A stretch of 64,000 nt of DNA from Acidobacteriota bacterium (GTDB lineage: Bacteria; Acidobacteriota; Blastocatellia; Pyrinomonadales; Pyrinomonadaceae): the NCBI GenBank assembly GCA_018269005.1, contig JAFDVK010000032.1:186001-250000 (forward strand). The letters run 5' to 3'. The translations under genes and the position numbers were made by a program. The notes beneath the pieces are model-generated. The model ran no database searches and was not told the DNA's origin. It saw only the letters and a program-made list of their open reading frames with translations. Below are positions 52,499 through 62,587 of this stretch, piece after piece (position 1 is the first letter of the stretch; the number at the start of each line of letters is the position of its first letter).

Positions 52499-53800
52499 TT
52501 AGGCTCTATTTGTTCCTAATGTATCGCCGCTGACGACCTTGCCAGCCTTGATAACCATTGTGACGGTATTCCCTCCGAATTCGTATGCGAGCTGGCGATA
52601 GTCTTGGCTCTCGCAGATCAAAAGGTCAGCGCGTTTGCCGACCTCGATCGAACCATGCGTGCGTCCCAAACCTATCGCATATGCAGCGTTGATCGTCGCT
52701 GCATTCAACGCCTCGCTCGGTAAAAGCTTCTGATAGCGGCACGCGATAGCCATCGCCATCGCCATCGAAGGGGACGGAGCCGAACCCGGATTGTAATCTG
52801 TGGAGACCGCCAAGACACAGCCCGCATCGATCATCTTTCTCGCATCAGCGAACTGGGTCTTTCCACCGCTGAAATTCTCGGTCGGAATCACAATGCCAAC
52901 TGTATCGCTGGCTGCGAGCAATTCGATCTCTTCTTCCGAGATCGCGTCGAGATGGTCGATCGAGGCCGCACCTTTTTCGATCGCAAGCCGCGATCCGCCG
53001 AGGTTCGTGAACTGATCGACGTGGGCTTTGAGACCAAAACCGAGGGATCTCGCCGCGTCTAGGATCTTCTCCGTTTGCCCGCGATCGAACGCATTCTGCT
53101 CAGTGAAAACATCGCAGAAGAACGGCTTTCCTTTTTCCGCAAAACCCGTCCCGGAATACCACTGCCACGCGGCCGGCAGCATTTCGCGGCAGATGAGATC
53201 GACGTATCCGTCCGAGTCGCCCTTAAATTCAGGCGGGATGGTGTGGGCGGCAAGAAACGTCGGGACAATGTCGATAGCGTGTTCTCGATCCAAACGTTCG
53301 ATCACACGGAGCATCTTCAGCTCGCTTTCGAGGTCGAGGCCATAGCCGGTTTTGATCTCAGCGGTAGTTGTTCCGCACGCCAGCATCTTATCGAGACGTT
53401 CACGGCCCAACTCAACAAGCTCATCTTCCGAAGCAGCGCGCGTATTCTTGACCGTCGAAATGATGCCGCCGCCGGCCGCAAGAATTTCGAGATACGCTGC
53501 ACCTTTTATCTTCAGCTCGAATTCATTCAGCCGGTCGCCCGCGTAAACGATGTGCGTGTGCGGATCTACAAATCCCGGGACAACGGCCTTACCTTCGGCG
53601 TTTAAATGATGTTTCGAAGAATATTCAGCCAGAACGACCTCTTCCGTGCCGACCGCCGCAAACTTCCCATCGATGACGGCAATCGCACGGTTCTCTACGA
53701 TGCCGACGTCGCGCATTGAATCACGACGTTTTGGCCCCTCCGGCGAGGCGCACGTCACCAACTGGCCAATGTTATGGATCAATAGGTCAGCAGAGAGCAT
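52499..53800 (-). CDS. hutI: Imidazolonepropionase
   Basis: This 433-residue amidohydrolase catalyses the third step of histidine degradation, opening imidazolone-propionate to N-formimino-L-glutamate. The metal-binding PHTHIVYAGDR (about 81-91) and later KAHVDQF His residues are present, plus the conserved Asp in STDYNPGS. Length is a little above average. The ATG at 53800 is used. It precedes the NTF2-like gene and hutH on the same strand, and together they form the core of the hut set here. Confidence 0.96.
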   Translation of the reverse strand: MLSADLLIHNIGQLVTCASPEGPKRRDSMRDVGIVENRAIAVIDGKFAAVGTEEVVLAEYSSKHHLNAEGKAVVPGFVDPHTHIVYAGDRLNEFELKIKGAAYLEILAAGGGIISTVKNTRAASEDELVELGRERLDKMLACGTTTAEIKTGYGLDLESELKMLRVIERLDREHAIDIVPTFLAAHTIPPEFKGDSDGYVDLICREMLPAAWQWYSGTGFAEKGKPFFCDVFTEQNAFDRGQTEKILDAARSLGFGLKAHVDQFTNLGGSRLAIEKGAASIDHLDAISEEEIELLAASDTVGIVIPTENFSGGKTQFADARKMIDAGCVLAVSTDYNPGSAPSPSMAMAMAIACRYQKLLPSEALNAATINAAYAIGLGRTHGSIEVGKRADLLICESQDYRQLAYEFGGNTVTMVIKAGKVVSGDTLGTNRA

Positions 53801-54052
53801 TGGTAAATCGGCAGACTAGAATTCCCCAAGACAAAGGCTAATTTTAGCACACCACATCCGCCGAGCTTAACCCTTCAGACAGTTGAATTGGTTGCCTGAC
53901 TTTTTCGGGCAGACCGGTGGCTCGTCGTACTCAAAAGCTTGCGGGAAGGCGTTCTTTCTTGGATCTGTCAGCCTTGTAGAAAAAATGCCGGTGGTGCAGG
54001 TCCCGAATCGCTCTACATCGCAATTGTGCGACCTAGCATCACGGGAATATCG

Positions 54053-54547
54053 TCAGAAGCTTTTTGCGGCAACCTTCTTGTGATTTTCATTCACCTGCAG
54101 AAGGGCTGCCGATCCGTACCAAAGCGTAAGTTCGGCGGTCATCATTCCGGAAGTGATAACAGGATCGGTGGCAACCAACTTCTCGGCCTCATCAACACTT
54201 GCCACATCAAAGACAAAAATTCCGCGGTAGCTGCGGTCATTCTTTCCAAACGGCCCGGCAACGACGAGTTTGCCCGCATCTGCGAGCCGTTTCATATTCG
54301 CCATATGCCCGGCGAATATCCCAGCCCGTTGCTTCTCATCATTGATAGAAGCGTCCTTTGGGCCTGTCTTTAAGATGCAGAACACATAGTTCTTCATCCC
54401 ATATTCGTCCGCCCCAAGTTTTTTCGCGAGATTGGCGTCATAGTTTGACGCCGCGTTCACAGATGACGTTTGGCCATTGGCCGGCATGATCAATAAGCAA
54501 AAGGAAAAAATGAGCAGAGCGATAATTGATGCAGAGCGGGTCTTCAT
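54053..54547 (-). CDS. Secreted YCII-domain protein
   Basis: This 164-residue protein has a signal peptide (about 1-26), then a YCII-like ferredoxin-fold domain (about 50-155) with the typical FAGHMANMKRLADAGKLVVAGPF segment containing the conserved His. Most YCII proteins are cytoplasmic, so export is unusual. The function is unknown. The reading frame stays open for 61 codons after the stop (to about 53867), but no start codon is present there. Confidence 0.82.
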   Translation of the reverse strand: MKTRSASIIALLIFSFCLLIMPANGQTSSVNAASNYDANLAKKLGADEYGMKNYVFCILKTGPKDASINDEKQRAGIFAGHMANMKRLADAGKLVVAGPFGKNDRSYRGIFVFDVASVDEAEKLVATDPVITSGMMTAELTLWYGSAALLQVNENHKKVAAKSF

Positions 54548-54590
54548 CCGACCATTCTACACTCAATATCGTGTTTGGAGGTGAATAGAT

Positions 54591-55622
54591 CTACTGTTGG
54601 CTCTTTTGCGTGACCAGGAGCGACTCGGCAAGTGCGAGCTTTCCGTCGGTAGTCCTATAAGCGAACCCGCGTCGTCCCCATCGCGTTAGCTGAGCAGGCG
54701 TACCGACAGAAGACGGCAAGTTTATCGTTCCGATTGGTTGAAACGTTTCAGTCCTGAACGCTTTTAGGCTTGATCCAATCACAAACAACACCCTCGAATT
54801 CCGCTTGTCGATCGCGATCCCGTCCGCAAAGCCGCTGACAGCGAACGCACCGACCGGGGTCCCGGTTGACGCTTCTACTATTTTTCCGTTACTCGCATAA
54901 ACACGTCCGGCCGAATATCTTATCTTTAGACTGTACGCGCCAAAAGTATTCGGTTGGCTGGACGCGATATAGACACCGTTCGAATCAATATACAATTGTC
55001 GAAACTGGAAGCCCGATGTCTCGTTATTGTAGCCGTAAAGCGACGTTCCGTCGTCTCCGGCCTCTATTTCATTAGTTTCTGAGTTGGCGGATGTAGCATT
55101 CGAAAGTTGGATGCCATTATCGAACAAGACGACTCCTTCATGGCGCGGGCTGCAGCATGTATCGCGACGAGAGACCGCAACGACATTCGGCCGACCGGGA
55201 ATTGGTGCAATATCCTCCGCAATATAGGGGCCGTCATTGCCAATCCCAAGACTAATCGATATGTCTGAGGTGAGGCTCGCTAACACAAACCGTTTCACGG
55301 ATGCAGCCCCGTCCACGCCAACGTAGAGGTATTTTCCGTCGTTAGTCATTGCGAGTTTATTCGGCTCACTGCCTGCAAACACGCTGTTAACGATCGCACC
55401 CGCCTTTGGATCGATCACGATAAGATGATTACCATACTGCCCTCCAGTGCTGGGAACTGAGGCGTAGAGCATACCGGTGATCGGCGAATACGCAATATCG
55501 TTAACGACCTGATCAACGAGTTTGTAGCTAAATAGTTGGGCAGAGACCATCGAGCTAAATACAAGGACGATAACAGTTAGGGATGCTGACTTGATCAAAG
55601 TTTGAAAGATTCGTGTGTTCAT
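54591..55622 (-). CDS. Secreted beta-propeller (YVTN-like) protein
   Basis: This 343-residue protein has a signal peptide (about 1-29) followed by regular repeats of about 45 residues with YSPITGMLYASVPS, NDGKYLYVGVDG and IDKRNSRVLFVIG units, giving a beta-propeller of the YVTN/SMP-30-like type. Such proteins bind ligands or partners outside the cytoplasm, and their function is not predictable. The gene is 43 nt upstream of the YCII gene, so the two may be cotranscribed. A 207-bp non-coding gap follows towards the DUF2339 gene. Confidence 0.8.
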   Translation of the reverse strand: MNTRIFQTLIKSASLTVIVLVFSSMVSAQLFSYKLVDQVVNDIAYSPITGMLYASVPSTGGQYGNHLIVIDPKAGAIVNSVFAGSEPNKLAMTNDGKYLYVGVDGAASVKRFVLASLTSDISISLGIGNDGPYIAEDIAPIPGRPNVVAVSRRDTCCSPRHEGVVLFDNGIQLSNATSANSETNEIEAGDDGTSLYGYNNETSGFQFRQLYIDSNGVYIASSQPNTFGAYSLKIRYSAGRVYASNGKIVEASTGTPVGAFAVSGFADGIAIDKRNSRVLFVIGSSLKAFRTETFQPIGTINLPSSVGTPAQLTRWGRRGFAYRTTDGKLALAESLLVTQKSQQ

Positions 55623-55829
55623 CAGAGGTTGGAAGAAACGAGGAATACCGCAGTAGCGACCCTAGAATTGTACCAACGGCAGGCGTACCAACTCAATACT
55701 TTTCTGTCGTGGCGGAGCTATCCTTGCCCGCCGAAAACGGCCATAGCAGAAAGCAATGCTTCAAGAGCAACCGTCTGCTCGTAACGACACTGAGCGGGCC
55801 GCCTAAAACTCAGCAGAAACTCTCAGCCT

Positions 55830-58673
55830 TCAGATACTCTCTTCCTCCGTCACATTCTCGGACTCAGCTGTCGAGAAGATAACGCTCTTGTATTTGTTAT
55901 AGAGAAATGACACGACGAGCAGAACCGCGCCGATCGCGATGAACAATATCGCTTTCGGGACCGTGGGAAGATCGGCAATGTCGTAAAAGAACAGTTTTAC
56001 GAGGGTAACCCCGATGAGCCCGATCGCTGCAAAGCGCAGATATTTTTTGCTGCGGGCGATCCCGATCACAACAAGGAACAAAGCGTACGCAACCCACAAA
56101 ATGCTAAGCCCTAGTTTGGTCGCATCGGCTATGGCGAACTGCTTCATCAGATTCACAAGGTCGCCGCTCAATACGATCAATAAAGTCGAATAGAAAAGCG
56201 CGTCGAAAGCGACGACCCGCTTTGCCCTAGGAACGAAGCTATCGAGCAACTCTTCTCGACTGTAATAGTAAAGCGAACTCATTAGGACAGCAGCGAGCCC
56301 ATATGAGATGTATCGGATCGCTACGTTCATCGCTCCTGAGCCCCAGTACAATGCAGCCTCAGGATCCATATAACTCTCGCGCAGTTCGCTAAAAAGCGGC
56401 ATCCCGACTGCGAGGAACGCCATGAATGCAACCATTGCAAGGAGGACGGTGGCATAAGAGAGCTTCGCGGACCGCACTCGTCGTAGGTTTACCGCACTAA
56501 CGATCGCGAGAAACAGCATCGAATAATCGATCTGCCATATCGTATTGAAAAAACCAAGATCCCGGTTGCGTGAAAAGGTTCCCGCATCGATCAACTGAGC
56601 ACGGCTTTCGACGATCTTCAGGTTGAAATAGTTATCGATCTCCGTGCGGAAAGCGTTGTATAGAGCAGCGAGCGCGATTGTCGGGAGGACAATCCGAAAC
56701 GCGGACCGTATCTCTTCAGGCAGCACCGACTCATATTCACTCTTCCGATCGATCCAGTAGATCGCTGAAAAGCTCGCAATGAGCACCAAAGCGGTTATGA
56801 AGTCGCCATTCACAAATGGGCGAAGGTTGTGTTCGCTTGCGAAGTCGGTTCTCTCGCTGAAAGACGTCGCCCAGTTGATCACCAGGCTGAGCGAAGCCAT
56901 TGCCATCAGCGGATATGAGAAGTATTCGAACAGCCGAACCTGCTTCACCCGGCCGAACCAGAATAGTACCGCCGCCTCGACCGCCCAGATGAGCGTGATC
57001 CTATTACCGTCAAATTGCACGGGAATCGCGATCGTCGCAAAAGTGATAATGAGAACCGTAAGTACCTGGACCACATCATTCGTGGAAGTTCTGAGCCGGC
57101 TAATTGCTTGAGCAACCAGCGAGTGGAAGGCCGCGTGGCCGACGGTAAACAACCCCTGGTATTGGTGCAGGTTCTCACGGCTTTCAAGGATCGCGTAACC
57201 GAAGCCGTAGAAGATGAAGGAGTTCGTCAACACGAGTCCGGAGTTCTCGAACATGCTGATCTTCACGACCGCTAGCCGGTAAATCAAAGCCGTTACGTAA
57301 TAAAGCAAAAAGAATACGATCGAAAAGACCGACGCGAGAATAAAATGCTCATCTGCCCTGTACTTATCCGCATACCAGACCGCAAAAATCAGCCAGGTGA
57401 AGGGATAGCAAAGATAGACGAGCGCGTGAGTGAAATATCGATAAGCCGATATCAGGATCAGAAGCGACATTATGGCAAGATAGCTAAAAAAGCCCGTGAA
57501 CTCGCTTTCTGTCTTTAGAAACGATATCAACGCAAAACAGAATATATAAAATATCAGCGTTGTTCCGAGCACGGAGAGAAGATCTTTGGTCTTTGCTGCC
57601 TCGTCCCGATCCAATGCTGCCTCGTCCCGATCCAAAAAAGTATGGGCGATCTTTGTTCCGTAAAAGATCCCGAAGAATATCGCGAGAAAGGTCAGCGCGA
57701 GGGTGAAATGCGCCTCGGCCGAGAATTTCGACCCCAACCACACCGCGAATATCAGCCAAGTAAATAGCGATGAAGTATAAAAGAGCGCCTTCCAATATCT
57801 CTTGAGCGAGACGGCGAGGATCCCGGCGTTTATGATCGCCATATAGGCGAACAAGAATAGGTAATTGCCCGAATTGTTGCTCAACAAGAACGGAACGCCA
57901 TATGCACCGACAAGGCCGATGTGGGCGATCACCTGCCGCTCGTAGATAAGTGCTGCAGCAACTGTTGCGATGGTAAGGAGAACCATCAAGACAAAGGCTG
58001 CCGGCTGTCCGATCAGCGAATAGTACGCATATGCAAAGTATGTAACGAAATACAAGATCGCGATGCCACCGCTTAACAGGACCGCGCTGAAGTTGTGGTA
58101 TTTCGCCTTGAGTTTCGCTGCAAAACCGATCAGCACAAGGCCAACAATGTAGCCTAGAGCCACACGCATCAACGGGCTGATCCAGCCATTGTCAATGGCG
58201 AACTTAACGCCGATGCCGACGCCGATGATCAGGACAAGAATGCCGATCTTGCTGATGAGATTCTCGCCGATGAATTTCTCGACGTCAGTGCGCGCCGCCT
58301 CTTTCTTTTTCGCAACATAAGTTGCGAACGCACCGGCCGAACCTCTCTTCTCTTCGGCTTGGTCCTCCCGCGCGTAGCCGCCAAGCGTTGGCTGCGGAAT
58401 TTGAGGTCGGACGTTTGGCGGAGGAACATAGTGGCCAACGCCCGACTGAGGTTCGGCAGGCGCCGGCCGTGAAGATTGTGGAGGCGGGACCGTCGGCCGC
58501 TGCTCCTGGGGAGACGGAAGAGGCATAGACGAGGTTTCTTCCGTTTGAACAGAACGCAACTGAGCCAGGGCGGCCCTTATGGCGCTAACCTCCTTCTGAA
58601 AGTCGATCTGCGTCCTGACCAAGCGATCAAGCCTTGCTTCGAGTTCTAGGATCTCTTCCTGTCTTTCGTCCAT
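55830..58673 (-). CDS. Large DUF2339 polytopic membrane protein
   Basis: This 947-residue protein has an N-terminal coiled coil (about 1-45), a Pro-rich linker (about 46-100) and then about 25-28 transmembrane helices, the layout of DUF2339 proteins. The function of the family is unknown. Internal repeats are visible: two segments with FTWLIFAVW followed by similar helices (about 300 and 420). A 21-bp exact tandem duplication (57594-57635) repeats LDRDEAA. The gene is divergent from hutU with only about 48-72 bp between starts. Confidence 0.88.
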   Translation of the reverse strand: MDERQEEILELEARLDRLVRTQIDFQKEVSAIRAALAQLRSVQTEETSSMPLPSPQEQRPTVPPPQSSRPAPAEPQSGVGHYVPPPNVRPQIPQPTLGGYAREDQAEEKRGSAGAFATYVAKKKEAARTDVEKFIGENLISKIGILVLIIGVGIGVKFAIDNGWISPLMRVALGYIVGLVLIGFAAKLKAKYHNFSAVLLSGGIAILYFVTYFAYAYYSLIGQPAAFVLMVLLTIATVAAALIYERQVIAHIGLVGAYGVPFLLSNNSGNYLFLFAYMAIINAGILAVSLKRYWKALFYTSSLFTWLIFAVWLGSKFSAEAHFTLALTFLAIFFGIFYGTKIAHTFLDRDEAALDRDEAAKTKDLLSVLGTTLIFYIFCFALISFLKTESEFTGFFSYLAIMSLLILISAYRYFTHALVYLCYPFTWLIFAVWYADKYRADEHFILASVFSIVFFLLYYVTALIYRLAVVKISMFENSGLVLTNSFIFYGFGYAILESRENLHQYQGLFTVGHAAFHSLVAQAISRLRTSTNDVVQVLTVLIITFATIAIPVQFDGNRITLIWAVEAAVLFWFGRVKQVRLFEYFSYPLMAMASLSLVINWATSFSERTDFASEHNLRPFVNGDFITALVLIASFSAIYWIDRKSEYESVLPEEIRSAFRIVLPTIALAALYNAFRTEIDNYFNLKIVESRAQLIDAGTFSRNRDLGFFNTIWQIDYSMLFLAIVSAVNLRRVRSAKLSYATVLLAMVAFMAFLAVGMPLFSELRESYMDPEAALYWGSGAMNVAIRYISYGLAAVLMSSLYYYSREELLDSFVPRAKRVVAFDALFYSTLLIVLSGDLVNLMKQFAIADATKLGLSILWVAYALFLVVIGIARSKKYLRFAAIGLIGVTLVKLFFYDIADLPTVPKAILFIAIGAVLLVVSFLYNKYKSVIFSTAESENVTEEESI

Positions 58674-58690
58674 ATTCGAGAATGGCTGAA

Positions 58691-58719
58691 TTTAACTTAA
58701 TAAAAATTGAAGCTATTAT
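58691..58719 (+). promoter_or_regulatory. Promoter-like sequence of hutU
   Basis: TTTAAC (58691-58696), a 17-nt spacer and TATTAT (58714-58719) lie between the DUF2339 and hutU genes. Predicted initiation near 58726 falls after the first ATG (58722) and supports translation from the ATG at 58746. Confidence 0.45.
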
Positions 58720-58745
58720 AGATGAAAAGGCCGCGTAAACAACCA

Positions 58746-60395
58746 ATGAAAAGAGAGATACACGCCCCGACAGGAAGCGAATTGACCTGCAAGAACTGGC
58801 TGATCGAAGCCGCATACCGGATGATCCAAAACAATCTCGATCCGGATGTTGCGTTCGATCCTGACAATTTGATCGTCTATGGCGGACGCGGCAAGGCGGC
58901 GAGAAATTGGGAAAGCTTCGATGCGATCCTTAAGAGCCTCAGAGAACTCGAACCGGACGAGACATTGCTTGTTCAGTCCGGAAAGCCTGTCGGGGTCTTT
59001 AAGTCGCACGCCGATGCACCACGAGTGTTGTTGGCGAACTCGAACATCGTTCCGCATTGGGCGACCCAAGAGCAGTTCGACAAGTATGAACGTGAAGGCC
59101 TGATGATGTACGGCCAAATGACCGCAGGATCGTGGATATACATCGGCACTCAGGGCATTCTGCAGGGAACCTACGAGACCTTTGCTTCGCTCGCCCGGCA
59201 GCATGGTTGGGGCGATCTCTCGGGCAAACTCGTTCTCACCGCCGGCCTCGGCGAAATGGGCGGCGCACAGGCACAGGCGGTAACATTCAACAACGGTGTC
59301 GCGATCCTCGTTGAGGTCGACCCATGGCGCATCGAGCGGCGTCTTCAGCTCAAGCAGGTTGACGTCGCGGCAAAGGATATCGACGATGCGATCGCGATTG
59401 CGAACGAGGCTGTTGAGGCCAAAAGGCCGCTTTCCATTGCTCTTCTTGGCAATGCGGCCGAGATCCACTGGCAGCTTCTCGAACGCGGCGTCCTGCCTGA
59501 TGTAGTCACAGATCAGACCAGCGCGCACGACGTCTTGATGGGCTATATCCCCCAAGGTTATTCGGTCAATAAAGCAGCGGATTTTCGAAAGCACGATCAA
59601 CAGGCCTACGAACGGGCGGCAATGGATTCAATGGCAAAGCACGTCGAGGCGATGTTGGAATTCCAACGGCGTGGTTCCGTTGTATTTGATTACGGCAACA
59701 ATCTGCGGCAGCGAGCTTTTGATAATGGCGTTGCAGACGCGTTCGCTTATCCGGGTTTTGTTCCCGCGTACATTCGCCCGCTCTTTTGCGAGGGAAAAGG
59801 TCCCTTCCGTTGGGTTGCTCTCTCGGGCGAGAAGGAAGATATATTCAAGACCGACGAAGCAATAATGAACCTATTCCCTGACAATGATCACCTTAGCCGC
59901 TGGCTGACGATGGCGCAGGAGAATGTTGAATTTCAGGGACTTCCCGCGCGCATCTGTTGGCTCGGGTATGGTGAACGGGCGAAGGCCGGACTTAAATTGA
60001 ACGAAATGGTCGCTTCGGGCGAAGTCAAAGCTCCCATAGTCATTGGCCGGGATCATCTCGATTGCGGCTCTGTCGCATCGCCTAATCGCGAAACGGAGTC
60101 GATGAAAGATGGCTCAGATGCGATAGCCGACTGGGTTTATCTCAACGCAATGATCAACGTCGCCGGCGGAGCGACTTGGGTGTCGCTTCATCACGGAGGC
60201 GGTGTCGGGATCGGATATTCCTTACACGCAGGCCAGGTGATCGTCGCCGACGGTACGCCCGAAGCGGCAGCCCGGATTCAGCGAGTTCTAACGACCGATC
60301 CCGGAATGGGCGTCATTCGACACGTTGACGCAGGCTACGAAGAGGCAATCGAGTTTGCGAAGACGAACTCAATTAAGATCCCGATGGCCGGCTAA
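58746..60395 (+). CDS. hutU: Urocanate hydratase
   Basis: This 549-residue NAD-dependent enzyme adds water to urocanate to form imidazolone-propionate, the second step of histidine degradation. It has the characteristic start [17 protein letters not shown], the NAD-binding Gly-rich segment ([16 protein letters not shown]) and conserved C-terminal blocks ([29 protein letters not shown]). An in-frame ATG 24 nt earlier (58722) would add eight residues, but the promoter-like sequence favours the ATG at 58746. It is separated from hutIH by about 5 kb of unrelated genes and on the opposite strand. Confidence 0.96.
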   Translation: MKREIHAPTGSELTCKNWLIEAAYRMIQNNLDPDVAFDPDNLIVYGGRGKAARNWESFDAILKSLRELEPDETLLVQSGKPVGVFKSHADAPRVLLANSNIVPHWATQEQFDKYEREGLMMYGQMTAGSWIYIGTQGILQGTYETFASLARQHGWGDLSGKLVLTAGLGEMGGAQAQAVTFNNGVAILVEVDPWRIERRLQLKQVDVAAKDIDDAIAIANEAVEAKRPLSIALLGNAAEIHWQLLERGVLPDVVTDQTSAHDVLMGYIPQGYSVNKAADFRKHDQQAYERAAMDSMAKHVEAMLEFQRRGSVVFDYGNNLRQRAFDNGVADAFAYPGFVPAYIRPLFCEGKGPFRWVALSGEKEDIFKTDEAIMNLFPDNDHLSRWLTMAQENVEFQGLPARICWLGYGERAKAGLKLNEMVASGEVKAPIVIGRDHLDCGSVASPNRETESMKDGSDAIADWVYLNAMINVAGGATWVSLHHGGGVGIGYSLHAGQVIVADGTPEAAARIQRVLTTDPGMGVIRHVDAGYEEAIEFAKTNSIKIPMAG

Positions 60396-60400
60396 CAACG

Positions 60401-61885
60401 TCACGCCGTGTATTTCTCTGTGATGAGCCGAAAATGGTAGCCCATGGCGGCGAGGGTCAACCCATGTGCGAAGTTTCTGGGATAAAATCGAACGAGTTTG
60501 TAAAAATATCGCCAGAAATGCAATCGCGCCCTGTCTTGAACCCCAAGTGTAACGATCAGTTTGAGAAAGGACCGAAGGTCGTCCTTTAGATCGCCGCGGC
60601 GAACACCACGTTCGCCCTGCCGCGAGCGAGACAGGAACGTCAATACGCGTGTGTAATACTCCTTTGGGCTGTAAATGTTCTGAAGCAGGGCCTTGTAGCC
60701 GTTGACGAGCTTTTCCTTATCCATTTTGGGGATAAAGTTCAGCGAGCAATCTGTGTTGTTGCCGCTCGTTTCATCCAAGAGCCTGCCTTCTTTGCTTAGG
60801 CGCCTCCAAAGCTGCGTGTCCGGAAGGGCTGAGAGAAGGCCGACCATCGCGAGCGGGATTCCGCTTTCGCGGATGAAATTCATCTGAAGTTCGAAAATGT
60901 CATCAGGATCGTTGTCAAAACCAACGATAAATCCGCCCATCACTTCGAGCCCGTAGCCTTGGATCTTTTTGATCGAATCCAATAGGTCCCGTTTTGTGTT
61001 CTGGGCTTTCTTTGTAAGCTTGAGGCTCTCTTCAACCGGTGTTTCGATCCCGAGAAAGACGCGTTTGAATCCGGTGTCCTGCATCAGCTTGAGCAGAACG
61101 TCATCTTCAGCAAGGTTTAAGCTGGCTTCGGTTATGAACTTGAACGGTTCGCCATTTTGCCGCGACCATTCGAGCAACGCCGGTAGTAGAAGCCTCACAT
61201 TCTTCTTGTTGCCGATAAAGTTGTCATCAACAATGAAGACCATTCCACGCCAACCTGCGTCCTTAAGGGCATCGAGCTCGGCAAGAAGTTGTTCATTCGA
61301 TTTTGTTCTAGGGACGCGTCCATAGATCTCGATAATGTCGCAAAACTCGCAGTTGAACGGACAGCCGCGCGAGTATTGAATGCTCATCGCGCCGTAATGC
61401 CGCATATCAATAAGCGAAAAATCCGGAACGGGCGTGTTTTGAAGCGAGGGCCGTTCATTCGCCTGATAGAACTTACGGGCGATCCCAAGTTCAAGATCGT
61501 GAATAAATTCCGGAAGCGTACTTTCAGCTTCGCCAATGAAAATATGATCAGCCGCAGGTAGTTTATCTGAACTCGTCGACACGAAGGGACCTCCCGCGGC
61601 GACCCTTTTCCCCATCGAACGAACAAGGTCAACGACTTCCTCGAGAGACTCTTTCTGCACGATCATCGCACTTACAAAGACGATGTCGGCCCACTCGATG
61701 TCTTCACGCCGAAGCTCCTCGACATTCATATCGACGAGTTTGCGCTCCCACGTTGAGGGCAGCATGCCGGCGACCGTGAGAAGGCACAGCGGCGGAAACG
61801 GAGCCTTTTTACCTTCGATCCTTAAGGCGTGTCGAAAGCTCCAATACGTGTCAGGAAATACTGGATAGACAAGAAGCACCCTCAT
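60401..61885 (-). CDS. Radical SAM protein with B12-binding and DUF4070-like domains
   Basis: This 494-residue protein has an N-terminal cobalamin-binding-like domain (about 1-135), then a radical SAM core with CPFNCEFC (CxxxCxxC) and the conserved [10 protein letters not shown], and a DUF4070-like C-terminal region (about 350-494). Relatives include the hopanoid C-2 methylase HpnP and other B12-dependent methylases. The canonical B12-binding DxHxxG motif is not evident, as in several family members. The substrate is unknown; hopanoid or lipid methylation is only one possibility. It converges with hutU (5 bp gap). Confidence 0.85.
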   Translation of the reverse strand: MRVLLVYPVFPDTYWSFRHALRIEGKKAPFPPLCLLTVAGMLPSTWERKLVDMNVEELRREDIEWADIVFVSAMIVQKESLEEVVDLVRSMGKRVAAGGPFVSTSSDKLPAADHIFIGEAESTLPEFIHDLELGIARKFYQANERPSLQNTPVPDFSLIDMRHYGAMSIQYSRGCPFNCEFCDIIEIYGRVPRTKSNEQLLAELDALKDAGWRGMVFIVDDNFIGNKKNVRLLLPALLEWSRQNGEPFKFITEASLNLAEDDVLLKLMQDTGFKRVFLGIETPVEESLKLTKKAQNTKRDLLDSIKKIQGYGLEVMGGFIVGFDNDPDDIFELQMNFIRESGIPLAMVGLLSALPDTQLWRRLSKEGRLLDETSGNNTDCSLNFIPKMDKEKLVNGYKALLQNIYSPKEYYTRVLTFLSRSRQGERGVRRGDLKDDLRSFLKLIVTLGVQDRARLHFWRYFYKLVRFYPRNFAHGLTLAAMGYHFRLITEKYTA

Positions 61886-61980
61886 AACGCTTCAAGAGTA
61901 TTCCTCCTGCATTCTAACTGCAATAGGTATTCGAAACTGTAACAAAAGAAATACAATTCATTGAAAAAACCAGTTGCATC

Positions 61981-62026
61981 GCCCTTGCAGCGGAATGCGG
62001 TGTCAACCGCATCCCGTCTCAAGGGC
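61981..62026. repeat. Long imperfect hairpin in the gap beside the Gly-zipper gene
   Basis: The 46-nt sequence folds into one hairpin: GCCCTTG pairs with CAAGGGC, GCGG with CCGT and ATGCGGT with ACCGCAT around a GTCA tetraloop, with small symmetric mismatches. It lies downstream of the Gly-zipper gene on its strand. A T run follows about 11 nt later, so termination is possible but not typical. It shares GCGGAATGCG with 16104-16113. Confidence 0.6.
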
Positions 62027-62037
62027 CGTTGCCGCGA

Positions 62038-62418
62038 TCACCAATTCCTATTTCGTCGATGATGCCGATATCTTTGGTGATAATGCCGCGGAATCTTGCG
62101 GTAGTGCCTTTTCTTCGGATTTAGGACATAGGTGTAGAGAGCACCGCTCCCGGCACCGATCCCCGAGCCGATGAGCATTCCCTTCCGTCCCCCGATGATG
62201 CCTCCGAGGAGGGCACCTCCACCGGTCGCCGCCGCCAAATTGATCACATTCCGATGGCGTCGGTAAAAGCTTGGTTTACGCGTCGGAACCCAGAAGGTGC
62301 GTCCTTGCCTGCGAACTCGTTTGTAGTACCCTTGTGCTGAAGCCTCCTGCGGTGTCGCCAGAACGAACCCTACCGCCAAGAACGCGAACAGCATTGTAAG
62401 AATTGTGAATTTCTTCAT
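62038..62418 (-). CDS. Secreted Gly-zipper, His/Arg-rich small protein
   Basis: This 126-residue protein has a signal peptide (about 1-29, ending ASAQG), a YYKRVRRQGRTFWVP segment, a glycine-zipper stretch (GGGALLGGIIGGRKGMLIG, about 67-85) that can insert or oligomerise at membranes, and a very basic His/Arg/Tyr-rich tail. The role is unknown; YMGG/RcnB-like envelope proteins have a similar look. GGAGG (62424-62428) lies five nt before the ATG at 62418 and rules out the ATG 12 nt upstream. The gene is divergent from hutG. Confidence 0.75.
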   Translation of the reverse strand: MKKFTILTMLFAFLAVGFVLATPQEASAQGYYKRVRRQGRTFWVPTRKPSFYRRHRNVINLAAATGGGALLGGIIGGRKGMLIGSGIGAGSGALYTYVLNPKKRHYRKIPRHYHQRYRHHRRNRNW

Positions 62419-62423
62419 ATATG

Positions 62424-62428
62424 CCTCC
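62424..62428 (-). promoter_or_regulatory. Shine-Dalgarno fixing the start of the Gly-zipper gene
   Basis: GGAGG on the minus strand with a 5-nt spacer to the ATG at 62418. Confidence 0.65.
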
Positions 62429-62574
62429 ATTGGTCTAGTTTTTAACGGGAAGAGTTACGAACCTTTGAGGGGAAAAGCGGCCCGCAAGATCAGCTGAGAT
62501 ATCAGTGATAACTATACACCCTTTCCCAACCGGCGGCCAATAGGCAAATGCGTATTATCACGAAAAATAGTGCT

Positions 62575-62580
62575 ATAATC
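62575..62580 (+). promoter_or_regulatory. Consensus -10 box of hutG, predicting a leaderless mRNA
   Basis: A perfect TATAAT ends seven nt before the hutG ATG at 62588. Normal initiation spacing would put the first transcribed base at or next to the A of the ATG. The -35 region is weak. A TATCAGTGATA palindrome (62500-62510) lies further upstream between the divergent genes. Confidence 0.5.
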
Positions 62581-62587
62581 ACCGCAA

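Noticed and set aside
55623..55829. Possible gene or terminator in the gap between the propeller and DUF2339 genes
   Set aside because: Short frames lack coding character, and only a weak CTGAG/CTCAG repeat is present.
58716..59600. A 294-codon minus-strand frame
   Set aside because: Antisense shadow of hutU.
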